A stretch of 48,901 nt of DNA. Source: Acidobacteriota bacterium (GTDB lineage Bacteria; Acidobacteriota; Terriglobia; Acidiferrales; UBA7541). Shown in pieces: positions 7,788-16,867 of this stretch. The position numbers and the translations under genes are program-made. Position 1 is the first letter of the stretch. Every line of letters begins with the position of its first letter. The DNA lies in assembly GCA_003225295.1 (NCBI GenBank), contig QHYZ01000082.1, positions 1 through 48,901 of the forward strand, read 5' to 3'. The notes under the pieces were generated by a model. It worked only from the letters and a program-made list of their open reading frames with translations. It did not search any database and had not been told where the DNA came from.

Positions 7788-9344
7788 TCACCAATTCAAA
7801 TCCGCCAAAATCGCCGCGTAGATCTCCATCCCTCTCCAAAATTGCCCCAGCCGCAAATTCTCATCCGAGCTGTGCTGATGATTGTCGTAATTCACAATCG
7901 GCACGCCCACCCAAAGTAGCCCCAGGTCTTCGAAGATATACATCGGTACGCTTCCCCCAGACGACGGCATAACCACGGTATTGTTGCCCGCCGCCGCTCG
8001 CACGACATCGACGATGGCCTTGGACATCGGCAGATCCATCGGCGTGCGCGAAGCCCGATAGCCGCCTTCGTAAATAACTTTGGCGATGCGCGCATGCGCG
8101 CGGCGCTCCTCCATCGTGGGTTCCTGGTCAATCACGAAGAATCCCTGCTTCTCGATAAATGCCGCGATTTGCTCAAACTTCTTCTTGGGATCCTCCCCTG
8201 TTACCAGCCGCGCCTCAAGCGAGGCCTCCGCCTTCTCCGGCACAACATTCTGGGCCTGCTCGCCCACATAGGCGCTACGCAATCCGCGAATGTTCAGCGA
8301 AGGCTGCATGATCAGTTCCACCAGCTTCTTCCCCCCACCCTCCGGTTTCGCAATGCCCAGTTCGCGTTGGAGATCGGCGTCGTTGTCCGGCATTTCTGCG
8401 AGCGCTTTTTTCTCCGCCTCGCCGAGCGGCGCGACATCGTCGTAATATCCCGCGATTAGCACGCGCCCATCGGCGTCCTTCATCGATGCCAGAAGCTGTG
8501 ACAACTCCGTCGCCGGATTCGGCGCCCAGTTTCCGTAGTGCCCGCTGTGCAGCGCCCGGACTGCCCCGTACACGGTGACGTCGATGCCGACGTCTCCCCG
8601 ATTTCCGAAGAAAACCAACGGCCGTCCCGATTGATGCACAGGGCCATCGGCGGTGATGAGCAGGTCCGCCCCCAGCAAATTCTTGTGCAGCTCAAGGGTT
8701 CGTCGCAGACTGCTCGATCCCGCCTCTTCTTCTCCCTCAAAAATGACCTTGAGATTCACAGCCAGCGGAATCTTCTTCGCCCTGAGTGCATCAAGTGCTG
8801 CCAGCAACGCCACGATCGGCGACTTGTCATCCGAGGACGAACGCGCGTAGAGCCGCCAATCGTCGTTATAGACGGCCCGATGTTGCGCACTGTTTTCCGG
8901 GAAGGGAATCTGCTTCCCACCCGCCTCAATAGCAGCATTGCGAAGGACTGGCTCGAACGGTTTTCCATCCGTCCAGGCGGCCGGATCGACCGGCTGCCCG
9001 TCATAATGTGCATAAAAAGTCACCGTGCGTTTCGCTTCCGGCGTGATCAGCTTGCCGAAAACCACCGGCCCGCGCCCGCTGATAGGGAGCAAATGCGTTT
9101 CGATCCCACGCGCTTCGAGCATCTCGATCAGATGCGCCGCATTCTTCTGGATGTTCGGTGTGTCGCTGGCAATGTTCGGGATCGACAGGAATTCGCTCAG
9201 CTCGCGGATGATGCGGTCCTCGTTGTCCATCCGATAGTCGCGCACTTCCTGAGCAACTTGTCGAGGCACCGGAGGAGTTGACTTCTGCGCAAGCGCCGGA
9301 TACGGTAACAGGGCAATCAACAGAGTGACCACTATGTTTCTCAA
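7788..9344 (-). CDS. exported M20-family metallopeptidase (dipeptidase-like)
   Basis: Zinc peptidase of the M20 clan, probably a periplasmic di- or carboxypeptidase; the substrate cannot be read from sequence. I choose the TTG at 9342-9344 because AGGAGG lies 6 nt upstream and the product (518 aa) then opens with a signal peptide (RNIVVTLLIALLPYPALAQ). The longer frame reaching 9608 is arginine-rich read-through and overlaps the ABC gene. Metal and catalytic residues are visible: H113 and D115 in YAHYDGQP, D172 in SSSDDKSP, the acidic EGEEEAGS (203-210), and a late DNHQHSSDEN that supplies the last histidine. The dimerisation domain lies between them. Transcribed alone, divergent from the ABC exporter. 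Confidence 0.88.
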   Translation of the reverse strand: MRNIVVTLLIALLPYPALAQKSTPPVPRQVAQEVRDYRMDNEDRIIRELSEFLSIPNIASDTPNIQKNAAHLIEMLEARGIETHLLPISGRGPVVFGKLITPEAKRTVTFYAHYDGQPVDPAAWTDGKPFEPVLRNAAIEAGGKQIPFPENSAQHRAVYNDDWRLYARSSSDDKSPIVALLAALDALRAKKIPLAVNLKVIFEGEEEAGSSSLRRTLELHKNLLGADLLITADGPVHQSGRPLVFFGNRGDVGIDVTVYGAVRALHSGHYGNWAPNPATELSQLLASMKDADGRVLIAGYYDDVAPLGEAEKKALAEMPDNDADLQRELGIAKPEGGGKKLVELIMQPSLNIRGLRSAYVGEQAQNVVPEKAEASLEARLVTGEDPKKKFEQIAAFIEKQGFFVIDQEPTMEERRAHARIAKVIYEGGYRASRTPMDLPMSKAIVDVVRAAAGNNTVVMPSSGGSVPMYIFEDLGLLWVGVPIVNYDNHQHSSDENLRLGQFWRGMEIYAAILADLNW

Positions 9345-9357
9345 ACGTTCCCTCCTG

Positions 9358-9384
9358 TAGCGCTCCCGGCGGCTTTGCTGCCGC
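9358..9384 (+). repeat. REP-like hairpin, copy 2
   Basis: TAGCGC followed by GCGGC / GCCGC arms around a 6-nt loop. It sits just upstream of the ribosome binding site of the M20 peptidase, in the gap between two divergent genes. It shares the GTAGCGC lead-in with the copies at 15446 and 29729. Confidence 0.4.
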
Positions 9385-9505
9385 AGGGCAACACGGCTAG
9401 CCCGGCGCGGCCTGCCAGCGATTCTATCTGACCCGTATGGTCTTTGCTCGTTTGCCGGTTTCTTCCCGCGGGGTGGAGCTCGGCGACAACACTTTGGGGT
9501 TGTAA

Positions 9506-10462
9506 ATGAGTGAGTTTGCGCTGGAAGTTGAAAACCTCGTAAAAGTGTACGCCTCGCGCGGGAAAGCGCCGATCCGCGCCGTCGACGGCATGAGTTTCCG
9601 CGTGCCAAGCGGGATCATTTTCGGTCTGCTTGGACCCAACGGTGCAGGCAAGTCCACGCTGCTGCGCATGCTCTCAACGCTCACGCTCCCGACCGAAGGC
9701 ACGGCGAAGATTCTCGGCTACGACGTCGTGAAAAAACCCATCGAAGTACGAAAGCGGATATCTTCCGTGATTCAGGCGACAGCGGTCGAGCTGCTCTTGT
9801 CCGTCAAAGATAATTTACTCACCTACGCGCGCTTCCAGGGACTCGACAAAGCGACGGCCGTGCGCCGCGCCGACGCGCTAATCGGGGAATTTCAGCTCGG
9901 CCCGGAAGTCGACCGCAAGGTGCAGGATTTGAGCGGCGGTTTCCGGCGCCGCGTTCAAGTCGCGAAAGTCTTCATGGTTGACACGCCGGTGCTCTTCCTA
10001 GATGAATTTTCCACCGGAATGGATCCCATCCTGAAGCGCCAGGTAATGAATCTTCTGCGCGCCGAAGTCGAGAAGGGAAGAACCATCATCCTGACGACTC
10101 AGGTTCTCAGCGAGGCAGAAGAGCTTTGCGACGATATCCTCATCATCAATAGGGGAAAACAGATCGCACGAGGCGACCTGAACACGCTGAAGCTGCTTTC
10201 CGAGGGCGTGTACGAAATCACGTTGGCTTTCGACCATCTGCCGGATAATATCCAGGCAGAGATTGCTGCACTCTCGCCCATCCGCTCCGCAATCGAAGCA
10301 AACGCGATTGATCTCGCGCTCAAGATCGAAGAAAGCCGGGTCATGGAGGTGGTCAGCGCGCTCTCGCGCAACCGCCATGTTCTGCGCGTCGAAGTCCGGG
10401 GTGCAAGCCTTGAAGATATTTTCGTCGAATTGACGACCCGCGAAGGGAGGGAACTCAAGTGA
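9506..10462 (+). CDS. ABC transporter ATP-binding protein (ABC-2 exporter type)
   Basis: 318-aa ATPase subunit of an exporter. Walker A GPNGAGKST (43-51), Q-loop region, signature LSGGFRRR (from residue 142) and Walker B VLFLDEFSTGMDP (from 162). The residue after the Walker B Glu is Phe where Pro is common in related subunits, a mild deviation. The C-terminal extension (about 230-318) is typical of the DrrA/CcmA-like subfamily that pairs with ABC-2 permeases. The stop overlaps the start of the permease gene by 4 bp. The substrate (drug, polysaccharide, lipid or other) cannot be told. Confidence 0.9.
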   Translation: MSEFALEVENLVKVYASRGKAPIRAVDGMSFRVPSGIIFGLLGPNGAGKSTLLRMLSTLTLPTEGTAKILGYDVVKKPIEVRKRISSVIQATAVELLLSVKDNLLTYARFQGLDKATAVRRADALIGEFQLGPEVDRKVQDLSGGFRRRVQVAKVFMVDTPVLFLDEFSTGMDPILKRQVMNLLRAEVEKGRTIILTTQVLSEAEELCDDILIINRGKQIARGDLNTLKLLSEGVYEITLAFDHLPDNIQAEIAALSPIRSAIEANAIDLALKIEESRVMEVVSALSRNRHVLRVEVRGASLEDIFVELTTREGRELK

Positions 10463-11214
10463 GCGCGCTATCCGCCGTTGTTTATCGTGAAATGAAGATT
10501 CGCGCGACGAACCTTACGTTTATTTTCTGGGATCTTTTCTTCCCGCTCCTCTACATGCTGGTCTTCGGCGTGGGCGTCAATTCCGCTCTTGGTGCTCCCA
10601 CGGGGATCGGGAATGTGGGTTACAACGAGTTCTTTCTGGCCGGAGTTCTGGCCATGGCCAGTTTTGCAATCGCCTCGAATACCTCGTGGTCGTTTTTCCT
10701 CGACCGCGACAACGGCATCTTCTACGAAATGCTGACCTATCCCATGCGCCGCAGCGAATACCTGCTCGGAAAGGTCCTCTTCAACGTCCTCATCGCCGTA
10801 GCTCAGGCTGCCCTCACCCTCGCCGTTGGCCGAGCCCTGCTTGGCATTCGCCTTCAATGGCCGAAATTACCGCTGCTTCTCGCGGGGATGGCCATCGGCA
10901 CGGCGGGCTGGTTTTTCTTTTATGCGATCTTTGCTTTGAGAATCCGCCGCAACGACATTTTTAACAGCATCACCAGCGTCTTCTACTTTGCCTTCATGTT
11001 CGCCAGCTCGATGTTCTATCCGCTCGAGCCGCTCCCCATCTGGTTCCGCCGGGCCGGGCTCTTGAATCCCATTACCTGGGAGATCGATTGGCTACGCTAC
11101 ACCTCCATCGGAATCGGCAATTTCCATTCGATTTTGCTCGAGGGGGCGGCGTTCCTGATTTTCTCGTTGGCCTGTTTTGCCTTTGCCGTGCGCTGCCTGA
11201 AGCAGCAGGAGTAG
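10459..11214 (+). CDS. ABC-2 type transporter permease
   Basis: 251-aa membrane subunit with about six hydrophobic segments and the ABC-2 pattern. An amphipathic N-terminus is followed by FWDLFFPLLYMLVFG, a middle region NGIFYEMLTYPMRRSEYLLGK, and the conserved late segment NPITWEIDWLRY. The start is GTG at 10459 in the overlap GTGA with the ATPase stop, which implies translational coupling and a two-gene operon. With the ATPase it should form an exporter dimer of heterodimers. Substrate unknown. Confidence 0.9.
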   Translation: MSALSAVVYREMKIRATNLTFIFWDLFFPLLYMLVFGVGVNSALGAPTGIGNVGYNEFFLAGVLAMASFAIASNTSWSFFLDRDNGIFYEMLTYPMRRSEYLLGKVLFNVLIAVAQAALTLAVGRALLGIRLQWPKLPLLLAGMAIGTAGWFFFYAIFALRIRRNDIFNSITSVFYFAFMFASSMFYPLEPLPIWFRRAGLLNPITWEIDWLRYTSIGIGNFHSILLEGAAFLIFSLACFAFAVRCLKQQE

Positions 11215-11383
11215 TTATCCGGGTGGGGTTGGTCCTCTTGCCGATTGGCGCTGTTCCGGGAGAGCACCCCGGACACGAGGGCAGCCCTGCCCCAGTTAAG
11301 GACTGATTGGGCACAGTACCACCCGTTAGGCCGTTCTATCTTCTAGACTTAGGGTGCGCTTCTATCGGAGGACTCGTATAGTT

Positions 11384-12052
11384 ATGCCTCGCCGCGCTTG
11401 GGCTACCATGCTGTGGTTTCTGCTGGCGGGCGCTCCCCTGCCTGCACGAGCTGCGGGCACTCCCAACCTGCTTCCCCTGGGTGTTGTCACGCAAGCCTCC
11501 GGCGCGCACTTCAATGCCGCCAAGGTCTCCGCAGGTTCCACCATTTACGACGGCGATGGCTTGTCCACGGAGGCCGAAGGAGCACTCCAATTCCGCGGTT
11601 CAGCTGCGCAGCTGTATCTGCCCGGATCCAGCGGGGTTACCTTGCATGGCCTGCCGATGAGAACGCAGGCACAGCTTCAAACCGGCACGGTGGTCTTCTC
11701 CACAGCGAAAGCTGCCGCCATGGAAATCATTGCCGATGAGGCTCTCATTCGCCCGGGTGCCGATGGTCCCACGGTGGCTCAAGTCACCATGATCGGCCCG
11801 AAGGAATTGCAGATCAGCGCTCGGCGCGGTGTCTTGCAATTTGCCTATGCGGGCGAAACCGAGAAGATAGCCGAAGGCGCGTCCTACCGCATCGTTCTGG
11901 ATCCTCCCGAAGCTGCGCCGCCTTTCCCCCAGCGGCCCCCAGTGAAGGCCGGACGTGAAAACAAGAAATTCAAAATTATCGTAATCGTGGCCGTCGCCTG
12001 GGCCACGGAATGGGCCCTGCACGAAGTCTTCGAAAGCCCCGACCGTCCTTGA
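11384..12052 (+). CDS. exported FecR-like domain protein with C-terminal membrane anchor
   Basis: 222 aa from the ATG at 11384; a GTG ten codons upstream (11354) is in frame, but GGAGG lies between the two and serves the ATG. N-terminal signal peptide (WFLLAGAPLPARA-AG). Residues about 35-100 follow a FecR-like layout (AGSTIYDGDGLSTEAEGALQFRGSAAQLYL pattern: G..i..GD.l.T...g.l.f), here probably as a ligand or peptidoglycan-side domain rather than an iron regulator. After a proline-rich stretch (PPEAAPPFPQRPPV) comes a single hydrophobic helix (FKIIVIVAVAWATEWAL). No sigma factor gene is beside it. Function unknown. Confidence 0.65.
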   Translation: MPRRAWATMLWFLLAGAPLPARAAGTPNLLPLGVVTQASGAHFNAAKVSAGSTIYDGDGLSTEAEGALQFRGSAAQLYLPGSSGVTLHGLPMRTQAQLQTGTVVFSTAKAAAMEIIADEALIRPGADGPTVAQVTMIGPKELQISARRGVLQFAYAGETEKIAEGASYRIVLDPPEAAPPFPQRPPVKAGRENKKFKIIVIVAVAWATEWALHEVFESPDRP

Positions 12053-12058
12053 CCTCCT

Positions 12059-12090
12059 CCCCGGCCTGAAGTCCGGGGCCTTACGGCCCC
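12059..12090. other. overlapping GC hairpins between convergent genes
   Basis: CCCCGG (12059-12064) pairs with CCGGGG (12073-12078), and GGGGCC (12075-12080) pairs with GGCCCC (12085-12090) around a TTAC loop. The two stems share bases, so only one can form at a time. The position between the FecR-like gene and the end of trpD fits a bidirectional termination role, but there is no T-run. The wording of this element also resembles hairpins at the ends of IS200/IS605-type elements. Confidence 0.4.
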
Positions 12091-12137
12091 ACGGGGTAAC
12101 TCCGAATTCTTTTTGAATCGAAATCCCGATTGTGAAT

Positions 12138-13163
12138 CTAACTCCCGCTGGTAAATTCGGCCAGACTCGCCAGTTTCTCGCTGGCTGCCCCTGATGAGAT
12201 GACGAAACTTGCGAGTCCGGCTGCCTCGCGAAAATTGGCCGCGCCATCTGCAGCAACGAGCGCAGCAGCAGCATTGACCACCACGATATCGCGCGCCGGT
12301 CCGGCTTCCCCTTCTAGGACCCGCCGTATGAGTGCAGCATTTTCGGCAGCCGTTCCTCCACGAATGGATTCGAGCGGCGCGCGCGCCACGCCGAACTCTT
12401 CCGGTGTCAACGTGAAGCGCCGGACCGCACCACCATGGACCTCCGCAACCAGCGTCTCGCCGGCGAGCGAAATCTCGTCCAGGCCCCCAGCCCCATGCAC
12501 CACAAAGGCGCGCTCCACACCAAGCTCCGCCAGCGTCGCGGCCACTAGGTCGATCACATCCGCTGAAAAAACGCCCAGCACCTGCGATTGCGCCCCCGCT
12601 GGATTCGTGAGCGGCCCCAGAAGATTAAACACGGTACGCACGCCCATTTGTTTACGTGCGGGAGCAGCATGCCGCGTCGCCGTGTGTGCGACTTGCGCGA
12701 ACAGAAATCCGATGCCAATCTCCCGGATGGCACGCCCATACTGTTCGAACGGCAAATCGATCCGTACCCCCAACGCTTCCAGCACGTCTGCCGATCCGCT
12801 TCGCGAGCTGACCGCGCGATTTCCATGCTTTGCAACGCGCGCGCCGGCCGCCGCCACAACGATGGCCGCCGCCGTCGAAATATTAAACGTGTTCGAGCCA
12901 TCGCCGCCGGTTCCGCACGTGTCCACCATATTGGCGGGCCGCGCCTCGCCCTCCGCAAACACGCGTGCGGCGCGCCGTCGCATCACTCGCCCAAAGCCGG
13001 CAAGTTCCTGCACTTCGAGGGGCCGCCGATTAAGCGCCTCTAGCAACCGCACGATCTCCGGCGTTTCAACGTGGCCGGAGAGCAGCTCTTCCATCACCGC
13101 TTCCGCTTCCTGGTGCGCAAGGATGTGTCCAGCCTCGACGAGCTCGATCAGGGGAAGTGTCAT
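12138..13163 (-). CDS. trpD: anthranilate phosphoribosyltransferase
   Basis: Transfers the phosphoribosyl group of PRPP to anthranilate, the second step of tryptophan synthesis. The glycine-rich PRPP site DTCGTGGDGSNTFNIST and the downstream KHGNRAVSSRSGSADVLEALG motif are intact. I take the ATG at 13163 (MTLPLIELVEAG, 341 aa), because the family starts with this helix; an in-frame ATG at 13211 would add 16 residues and neither has a strong ribosome binding site. The gene stands alone on the minus strand, 4.4 kb from trpEG and separated from it by unrelated genes. The pathway is therefore not in one operon in this window, and trpC, trpF, trpB and trpA are not here. Confidence 0.92.
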   Translation of the reverse strand: MTLPLIELVEAGHILAHQEAEAVMEELLSGHVETPEIVRLLEALNRRPLEVQELAGFGRVMRRRAARVFAEGEARPANMVDTCGTGGDGSNTFNISTAAAIVVAAAGARVAKHGNRAVSSRSGSADVLEALGVRIDLPFEQYGRAIREIGIGFLFAQVAHTATRHAAPARKQMGVRTVFNLLGPLTNPAGAQSQVLGVFSADVIDLVAATLAELGVERAFVVHGAGGLDEISLAGETLVAEVHGGAVRRFTLTPEEFGVARAPLESIRGGTAAENAALIRRVLEGEAGPARDIVVVNAAAALVAADGAANFREAAGLASFVISSGAASEKLASLAEFTSGS

Positions 13164-13353
13164 TCGAAGGCGGCCCCGGTCGACCGCCGCACCGTTCTGC
13201 AGTCCGCACATTTTTTCGCCGCTTGCAGCCTCATTAGGCGCGTCCGTGTCCTTGCTCGATCTTAATGTTCCGAGTAAACTTTACAGTTTCGAGCATCCTC
13301 AAAATTCTAACATTGGTTGACTGCTCCATCGTCACACGGAAAACAGGACCGCG

Positions 13354-14523
13354 ATGAAGATCCACGAGTATCAAGCGAAGGCGATTCTAGCGCGCTATGG
13401 CGTGACCACTCCTCGCGGCGAAGTCGCCTTCACCAAGGAAGAAGCGCGCGAAGCGGCGCAGCGCCTGAAGTCGCACATCACCGTCGTGAAAGCCCAAATC
13501 CACGCGGGCGGCCGGGGCAAAGCAGGCGGCGTGAAGCTGGCGCGTTCCTCCGATGAGGCCGCCGATATCGCCGGCCACATTCTCGGCATGAAATTGGTCA
13601 CTCCGCAAACCGGTCCCGCCGGACGCATCGTCAAGCGTCTTCTCATCGAAGAAGGCCTCGACATCAAGCGCGAACTTTACCTCGGCCTGCTCGTGGATCG
13701 TGCCACCGGCCGCGTGGTATTCATGGCCAGCGCCGCGGGCGGCATGGAAATCGAGGAAGTCGCCAAGGAAAATCCCGGCGCCATTTTGCGCGAAGCGATT
13801 CATCCTGCGGTGGGTCTGCAGCCGTATCAAACTCGCAAGATTGCGTTTGGCCTCGGCCTGCCCATCGAAGTGGTGAACTCCGCGACACCGTTCCTCCAGG
13901 CTCTCTACCGAGCTTTCATCGATACGGATGCCTCGCTGCTCGAAATCAATCCTTGCGTGCTGACCGGCGAAGGCAAACTCGTCGCGCTCGACGCCAAGAT
14001 GACCTTTGACGACAACGCACTCTTCCGTCACAAGGAACTGCGCGAGCTGCGCGACTTTGATGAAGAAGATCCCCTCGAAGTCGAAGCCTCCAAGCATGGG
14101 CTCAACTACATCAAGCTCGATGGCAGCGTGGCCTGCATGGTCAACGGCGCCGGTCTGGCTATGGCCACCATGGACATCATTAAGTATGCCGGCGGCTCTC
14201 CTGCAAACTTCCTGGACGTCGGGGGCGGCGCCTCTGCCGAACAGGTGAAAAACGCTTTCCGCATCCTCATGAGCGATCCGGAAGTCAAAGCCGTGTTCAT
14301 CAATATTTTCGGCGGCATCTTGCGCTGCGACGTCCTCGCCACCGGGGTGGTCGCTGCTGCCAAGGATTTGCAATTGAGAGTCCCCGTGGTCGTTCGAATG
14401 GAGGGAACCAACGTCGAAGTCGGCCAGCAAATTCTCCGCGACAGCGGCTTGAATCTCACCATCGCCGACGGCATGAAGGACGGCGCGCAAAAGGTCGTGG
14501 CCCTCGGGGTAGGTGCGCGATGA
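13354..14523 (+). CDS. sucC: succinyl-CoA ligase, beta subunit
   Basis: 389-aa ATP-grasp subunit that provides the nucleotide site for converting succinyl-CoA to succinate with substrate-level phosphorylation in the TCA cycle. Starts [17 protein letters not shown], the family signature, with AGGA upstream. Further marks: [15 protein letters not shown] (nucleotide loop), EINPCVLT, and the C-terminal CoA-ligase half with [10 protein letters not shown] and VRMEGTNVE. Overlaps sucD by 4 bp (ATGA), so the subunits are made together. Normal length. Confidence 0.96.
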   Translation: MKIHEYQAKAILARYGVTTPRGEVAFTKEEAREAAQRLKSHITVVKAQIHAGGRGKAGGVKLARSSDEAADIAGHILGMKLVTPQTGPAGRIVKRLLIEEGLDIKRELYLGLLVDRATGRVVFMASAAGGMEIEEVAKENPGAILREAIHPAVGLQPYQTRKIAFGLGLPIEVVNSATPFLQALYRAFIDTDASLLEINPCVLTGEGKLVALDAKMTFDDNALFRHKELRELRDFDEEDPLEVEASKHGLNYIKLDGSVACMVNGAGLAMATMDIIKYAGGSPANFLDVGGGASAEQVKNAFRILMSDPEVKAVFINIFGGILRCDVLATGVVAAAKDLQLRVPVVVRMEGTNVEVGQQILRDSGLNLTIADGMKDGAQKVVALGVGAR

Positions 14524-15389
14524 GCATCTTGGTAAACGAAAAAACTCGCCTGCTCGTCCAGGGATTTACGGGGCGTGAGGGAACTTTCCATGCTCAACAA
14601 ATGATTGAGTACGGCACGAATGTGGTTGGCGGCGTGACGCCAGGCAAAGGCGGAACGAAACATCTCGAGCGCCCGGTCTTCAACACCGTGGCTGACGCCG
14701 CGACAGCCACCGGCGCAAACGCCTCTGTGATTTTCGTTCCCCCACCCTACGCCGCCGACGCCATCTTAGAGGCTGCCGACGCCGAGCTACCGCTCATCGT
14801 TTGCATCACCGAAGGCATCCCCGCCATTGACATGGTACGGGTCGCCTCCGTTGTGGACTTCAAGAAAACGCGTCTGATCGGCCCGAACTGCCCGGGCATC
14901 ATTTCCCCCGGCAAGTGCAAAATTGGCATCATGCCGGGCCGTATACACAAGCAGGGAAATGTCGGCGTCGTCAGCCGCAGCGGCACGTTGACCTACGAGG
15001 CTGTCCATCAATTGACGCAGCTCGACATCGGCCAATCCACCTGCATCGGCATTGGCGGCGATCCCATCATCGGCACGACGTTTCTCGACGCCATCCAGTT
15101 TTTCAACGCCGATCCGGACACCCTCGCCGTCATCCTGATCGGCGAAATCGGCGGCAACGCGGAAGAGCGCGCTGCGGAGTGGATCAAGGCCAACATGGAG
15201 AAGCCCGTCGTTGGCTTTATCGCCGGCCAAACCGCCCCGCCGGGACGTCGCATGGGCCACGCCGGAGCGATCATCAGTGGCGGCCAGGGCACCGCCAAAG
15301 ACAAGTACGACGCGATGGCCGCCGCCGGCATCCGCACCGTCAAAACGCCCGCGGACCTCGGCGCCACCGTCGCCTCCGCCTTGAAATAG
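14520..15389 (+). CDS. sucD: succinyl-CoA ligase, alpha subunit
   Basis: 289-aa CoA-binding subunit. N-terminal Rossmann-type CoA domain ([20 protein letters not shown]), the [20 protein letters not shown] segment, and the phosphorylated active-site histidine H247 in [11 protein letters not shown]. It begins in the ATGA overlap with sucC and is followed by ndk after 110 bp. The ndk neighbour makes sense because the ligase can charge GDP or ADP and Ndk equalises nucleotide pools. Confidence 0.96.
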   Translation: MSILVNEKTRLLVQGFTGREGTFHAQQMIEYGTNVVGGVTPGKGGTKHLERPVFNTVADAATATGANASVIFVPPPYAADAILEAADAELPLIVCITEGIPAIDMVRVASVVDFKKTRLIGPNCPGIISPGKCKIGIMPGRIHKQGNVGVVSRSGTLTYEAVHQLTQLDIGQSTCIGIGGDPIIGTTFLDAIQFFNADPDTLAVILIGEIGGNAEERAAEWIKANMEKPVVGFIAGQTAPPGRRMGHAGAIISGGQGTAKDKYDAMAAAGIRTVKTPADLGATVASALK

Positions 15390-15445
15390 CTTTGGCCGTT
15401 TTCTTTTTTGGCCCTGCGGTTTAGCGGCAGGACATATCCGCCCGG

Positions 15446-15466
15446 TAGCGCCGGCATCTTGCCGGC
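15446..15466 (+). repeat. REP-like hairpin, copy 3
   Basis: TAGCGCC lead-in with a perfect GCCGGC / GCCGGC stem around ATCTT, between sucD and ndk. Same lead-in as the copies at 9358 and 29729. Confidence 0.5.
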
Positions 15467-15499
15467 AAATTTTGCAGGTCAATGGGGAGGAACTCTCTC

Positions 15500-15919
15500 G
15501 TGGCAATCGAGCGCACTTTTGCAATCATCAAACCCGACGCCGTCAGTCGCGGTCAACAGGGAGAGATTCTCTCTCGCATCCACAGCGCGGGCTTCAAGAT
15601 CATGGCTATAAAATCTATGCGCTTGACCAAAGAAGAAGCCGGCGGCTTCTACGCGGTCCACAAAGAGCGCCCCTTCTTCCCCGAACTCACCGATTTCATG
15701 AGCTCCGGCAAAATCTTCGCCATGGTCCTCGAAGCAGAAGGCGCCATCCTGAAGTGGCGCGACACCATGGGCGCCACCGACCCGAAGAAAGCCGCGCCAG
15801 GCACCATTCGCCACGATCTCGGCACCAGCATCGGCAGCAATTGCACCCACGGCTCGGATGCCCCTGAAACCGCCACCTTCGAAATCGGCTACTTCTTCTC
15901 CGGTCTCGAACTGATCTGA
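15500..15919 (+). CDS. ndk: nucleoside diphosphate kinase
   Basis: Transfers the gamma phosphate of ATP to other nucleoside diphosphates through a phosphohistidine. GTG at 15500 is preferred over the in-frame ATG at 15482: GGGGAGG lies 7 nt before it, and the product then starts MAIERTFAIIKPDAV and has 139 aa, the family norm. K11 and the active-site H117 in NCTHGSDAPE are present, with RHDLG upstream. Third gene of the sucC-sucD-ndk row. Confidence 0.95.
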   Translation: MAIERTFAIIKPDAVSRGQQGEILSRIHSAGFKIMAIKSMRLTKEEAGGFYAVHKERPFFPELTDFMSSGKIFAMVLEAEGAILKWRDTMGATDPKKAAPGTIRHDLGTSIGSNCTHGSDAPETATFEIGYFFSGLELI

Positions 15920-16020
15920 CCACCCGACAGGGGCGAAATCCCGAGGAGCCCGCCGCGGCGGGCGAGGAAGGATCCTTCCCCTGGTTACTTCTTTACCGCA
16001 TTCCTTCTACACTCTTTCCC

Positions 16021-16254
16021 ATGGATCCCGTCCGCGAACTCGGCCGCACCCTCCTCGTTCTCGGCGCCCTGCTCTTCTCCGTTGGCGCGGTACTTTATTT
16101 CGGCGGAAAACTCCCATTGCGTCTCGGCCACCTCCCCGGCGACATCATCCATAGAGGCGAACACACCACTTTCTATTTCCCCATCGTCACCTGTCTCGTC
16201 CTCAGCCTCGGCCTCTCTCTCCTCTTCTGGCTTTTTGGACATCTCCGCAAATAA
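16021..16254 (+). CDS. DUF2905 family small membrane protein
   Basis: 77 aa. Two hydrophobic helices (about residues 8-27 and 52-72) flank the conserved motif LPGDIIHRGEHTTFYFPI, which defines DUF2905. The family is widespread as a tiny inner-membrane protein of unknown function. It stands about 100 bp after ndk in the same direction and converges with the cysteine protein gene. Family call firm, role unknown. Confidence 0.85.
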   Translation: MDPVRELGRTLLVLGALLFSVGAVLYFGGKLPLRLGHLPGDIIHRGEHTTFYFPIVTCLVLSLGLSLLFWLFGHLRK

Positions 16255-16293
16255 GCGAGTCTTTTGGTTTACCTCCTTGTGGCCCTAACTTCC

Positions 16294-16773
16294 TTACCTT
16301 ATTTTCTCCACGCCAAACTCCGCGCGAATAAAAGCCTTGATCCCTTCCTCCCCCGTCAATCGCAGGCACAGCAATTTGCCCTGGCGCTCGACATCGATGT
16401 GAAAATCAAAGAACGGGCAGCACTTGCTTTCCGCGCCGACCCACTCCGCCAGCTCAGCAAGCGATATGTCCGTCGGGCGGTACTGAAATTCGTAGCCTTT
16501 CGCTGTTTCCGCGATCGCCTTTCGCAGCGCCTGCAATTTCTCTCCCAATTGCTGATGGCGCGCCCGCTCCGCCGGATTCAGCGCTTTGGTGTTGCAATAG
16601 AATTTGCTTTGTGTCGTTGCCACTTGTTTCTCCTGCTCCATGAGTGCGGTTGAGTCTTGAGCAACGAGCCCTGCCGCTTCGCCGCCCACAATCAGTAGCG
16701 CCAGCGCCGCACTTGCGGTCACCGCCGCCCTTCTTTGGCTCACTTTTCCAAACCGTTCCCGGTTGCTATTCAT
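16294..16773 (-). CDS. membrane-anchored CCPF-motif cysteine protein under MerR-type control
   Basis: 159 aa. Residues 17-35 form a signal anchor or signal peptide (AAVTASAALALLIVGGEAAG), so the rest probably lies outside the cytoplasm. The soluble part has FYCNTKALNPAERARH (C60), a helical middle, and AEWVGAESKCCPFFDFHID (C118-C119), then C136 and LTGEEGIKAF. Proteins with this ERxCCPF-type motif recur beside MerR-like regulators in metal-resistance loci in my memory, but I know of no assigned function. A GGAGG lies 6 nt before the ATG. The gene is divergent from merR, and the promoter between them has the MerR geometry. I infer a metal- or thiol-stress-induced protein. Confidence 0.72.
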   Translation of the reverse strand: MNSNRERFGKVSQRRAAVTASAALALLIVGGEAAGLVAQDSTALMEQEKQVATTQSKFYCNTKALNPAERARHQQLGEKLQALRKAIAETAKGYEFQYRPTDISLAELAEWVGAESKCCPFFDFHIDVERQGKLLCLRLTGEEGIKAFIRAEFGVEKIR

Positions 16774-16814
16774 GGCTTTCCTCCAAAATAGGATTTGCCA
16801 CGTCCCATCCCCGG

Positions 16815-16845
16815 ATGCTAGAACTTAAAGTCAACTTTAAGTCAA
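16815..16845 (-). promoter_or_regulatory. MerR-type promoter with 19-bp spacer
   Basis: On the minus strand TTGACT (16840-16845) and TAGCAT (16815-16820) are separated by exactly 19 bp, the over-long spacer that MerR-family activators untwist. The spacer holds the inverted repeat at 16823-16842. It points at the CCPF protein gene, whose ATG is 42 bp downstream of the -10. Confidence 0.75.
16823..16842. promoter_or_regulatory. perfect inverted repeat, MerR-family operator
   Basis: ACTTAAAGT-CA-ACTTTAAGT: perfect 9-bp arms with a 2-bp centre, lying between the -35 and -10 boxes. This is where MerR, CueR and SoxR bind in well-studied systems. The shared region probably also autoregulates merR. 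Confidence 0.8.
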
Positions 16846-16867
16846 GCGATATTTCAGGAGCACCATC

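Noticed and set aside
11384-12052. FecR iron-signalling regulator
   Set aside because: Only a loose FecR-like pattern; no sigma factor or TonB receptor gene nearby.
12199-13320. Long plus-strand open frame (373 codons)
   Set aside because: Exactly antisense to trpD, Ser/Thr/Pro-rich by composition, no motifs.
13387-14490. Long minus-strand open frame (367 codons)
   Set aside because: Antisense shadow of sucC caused by GC-rich codon bias; sucC motifs are complete.
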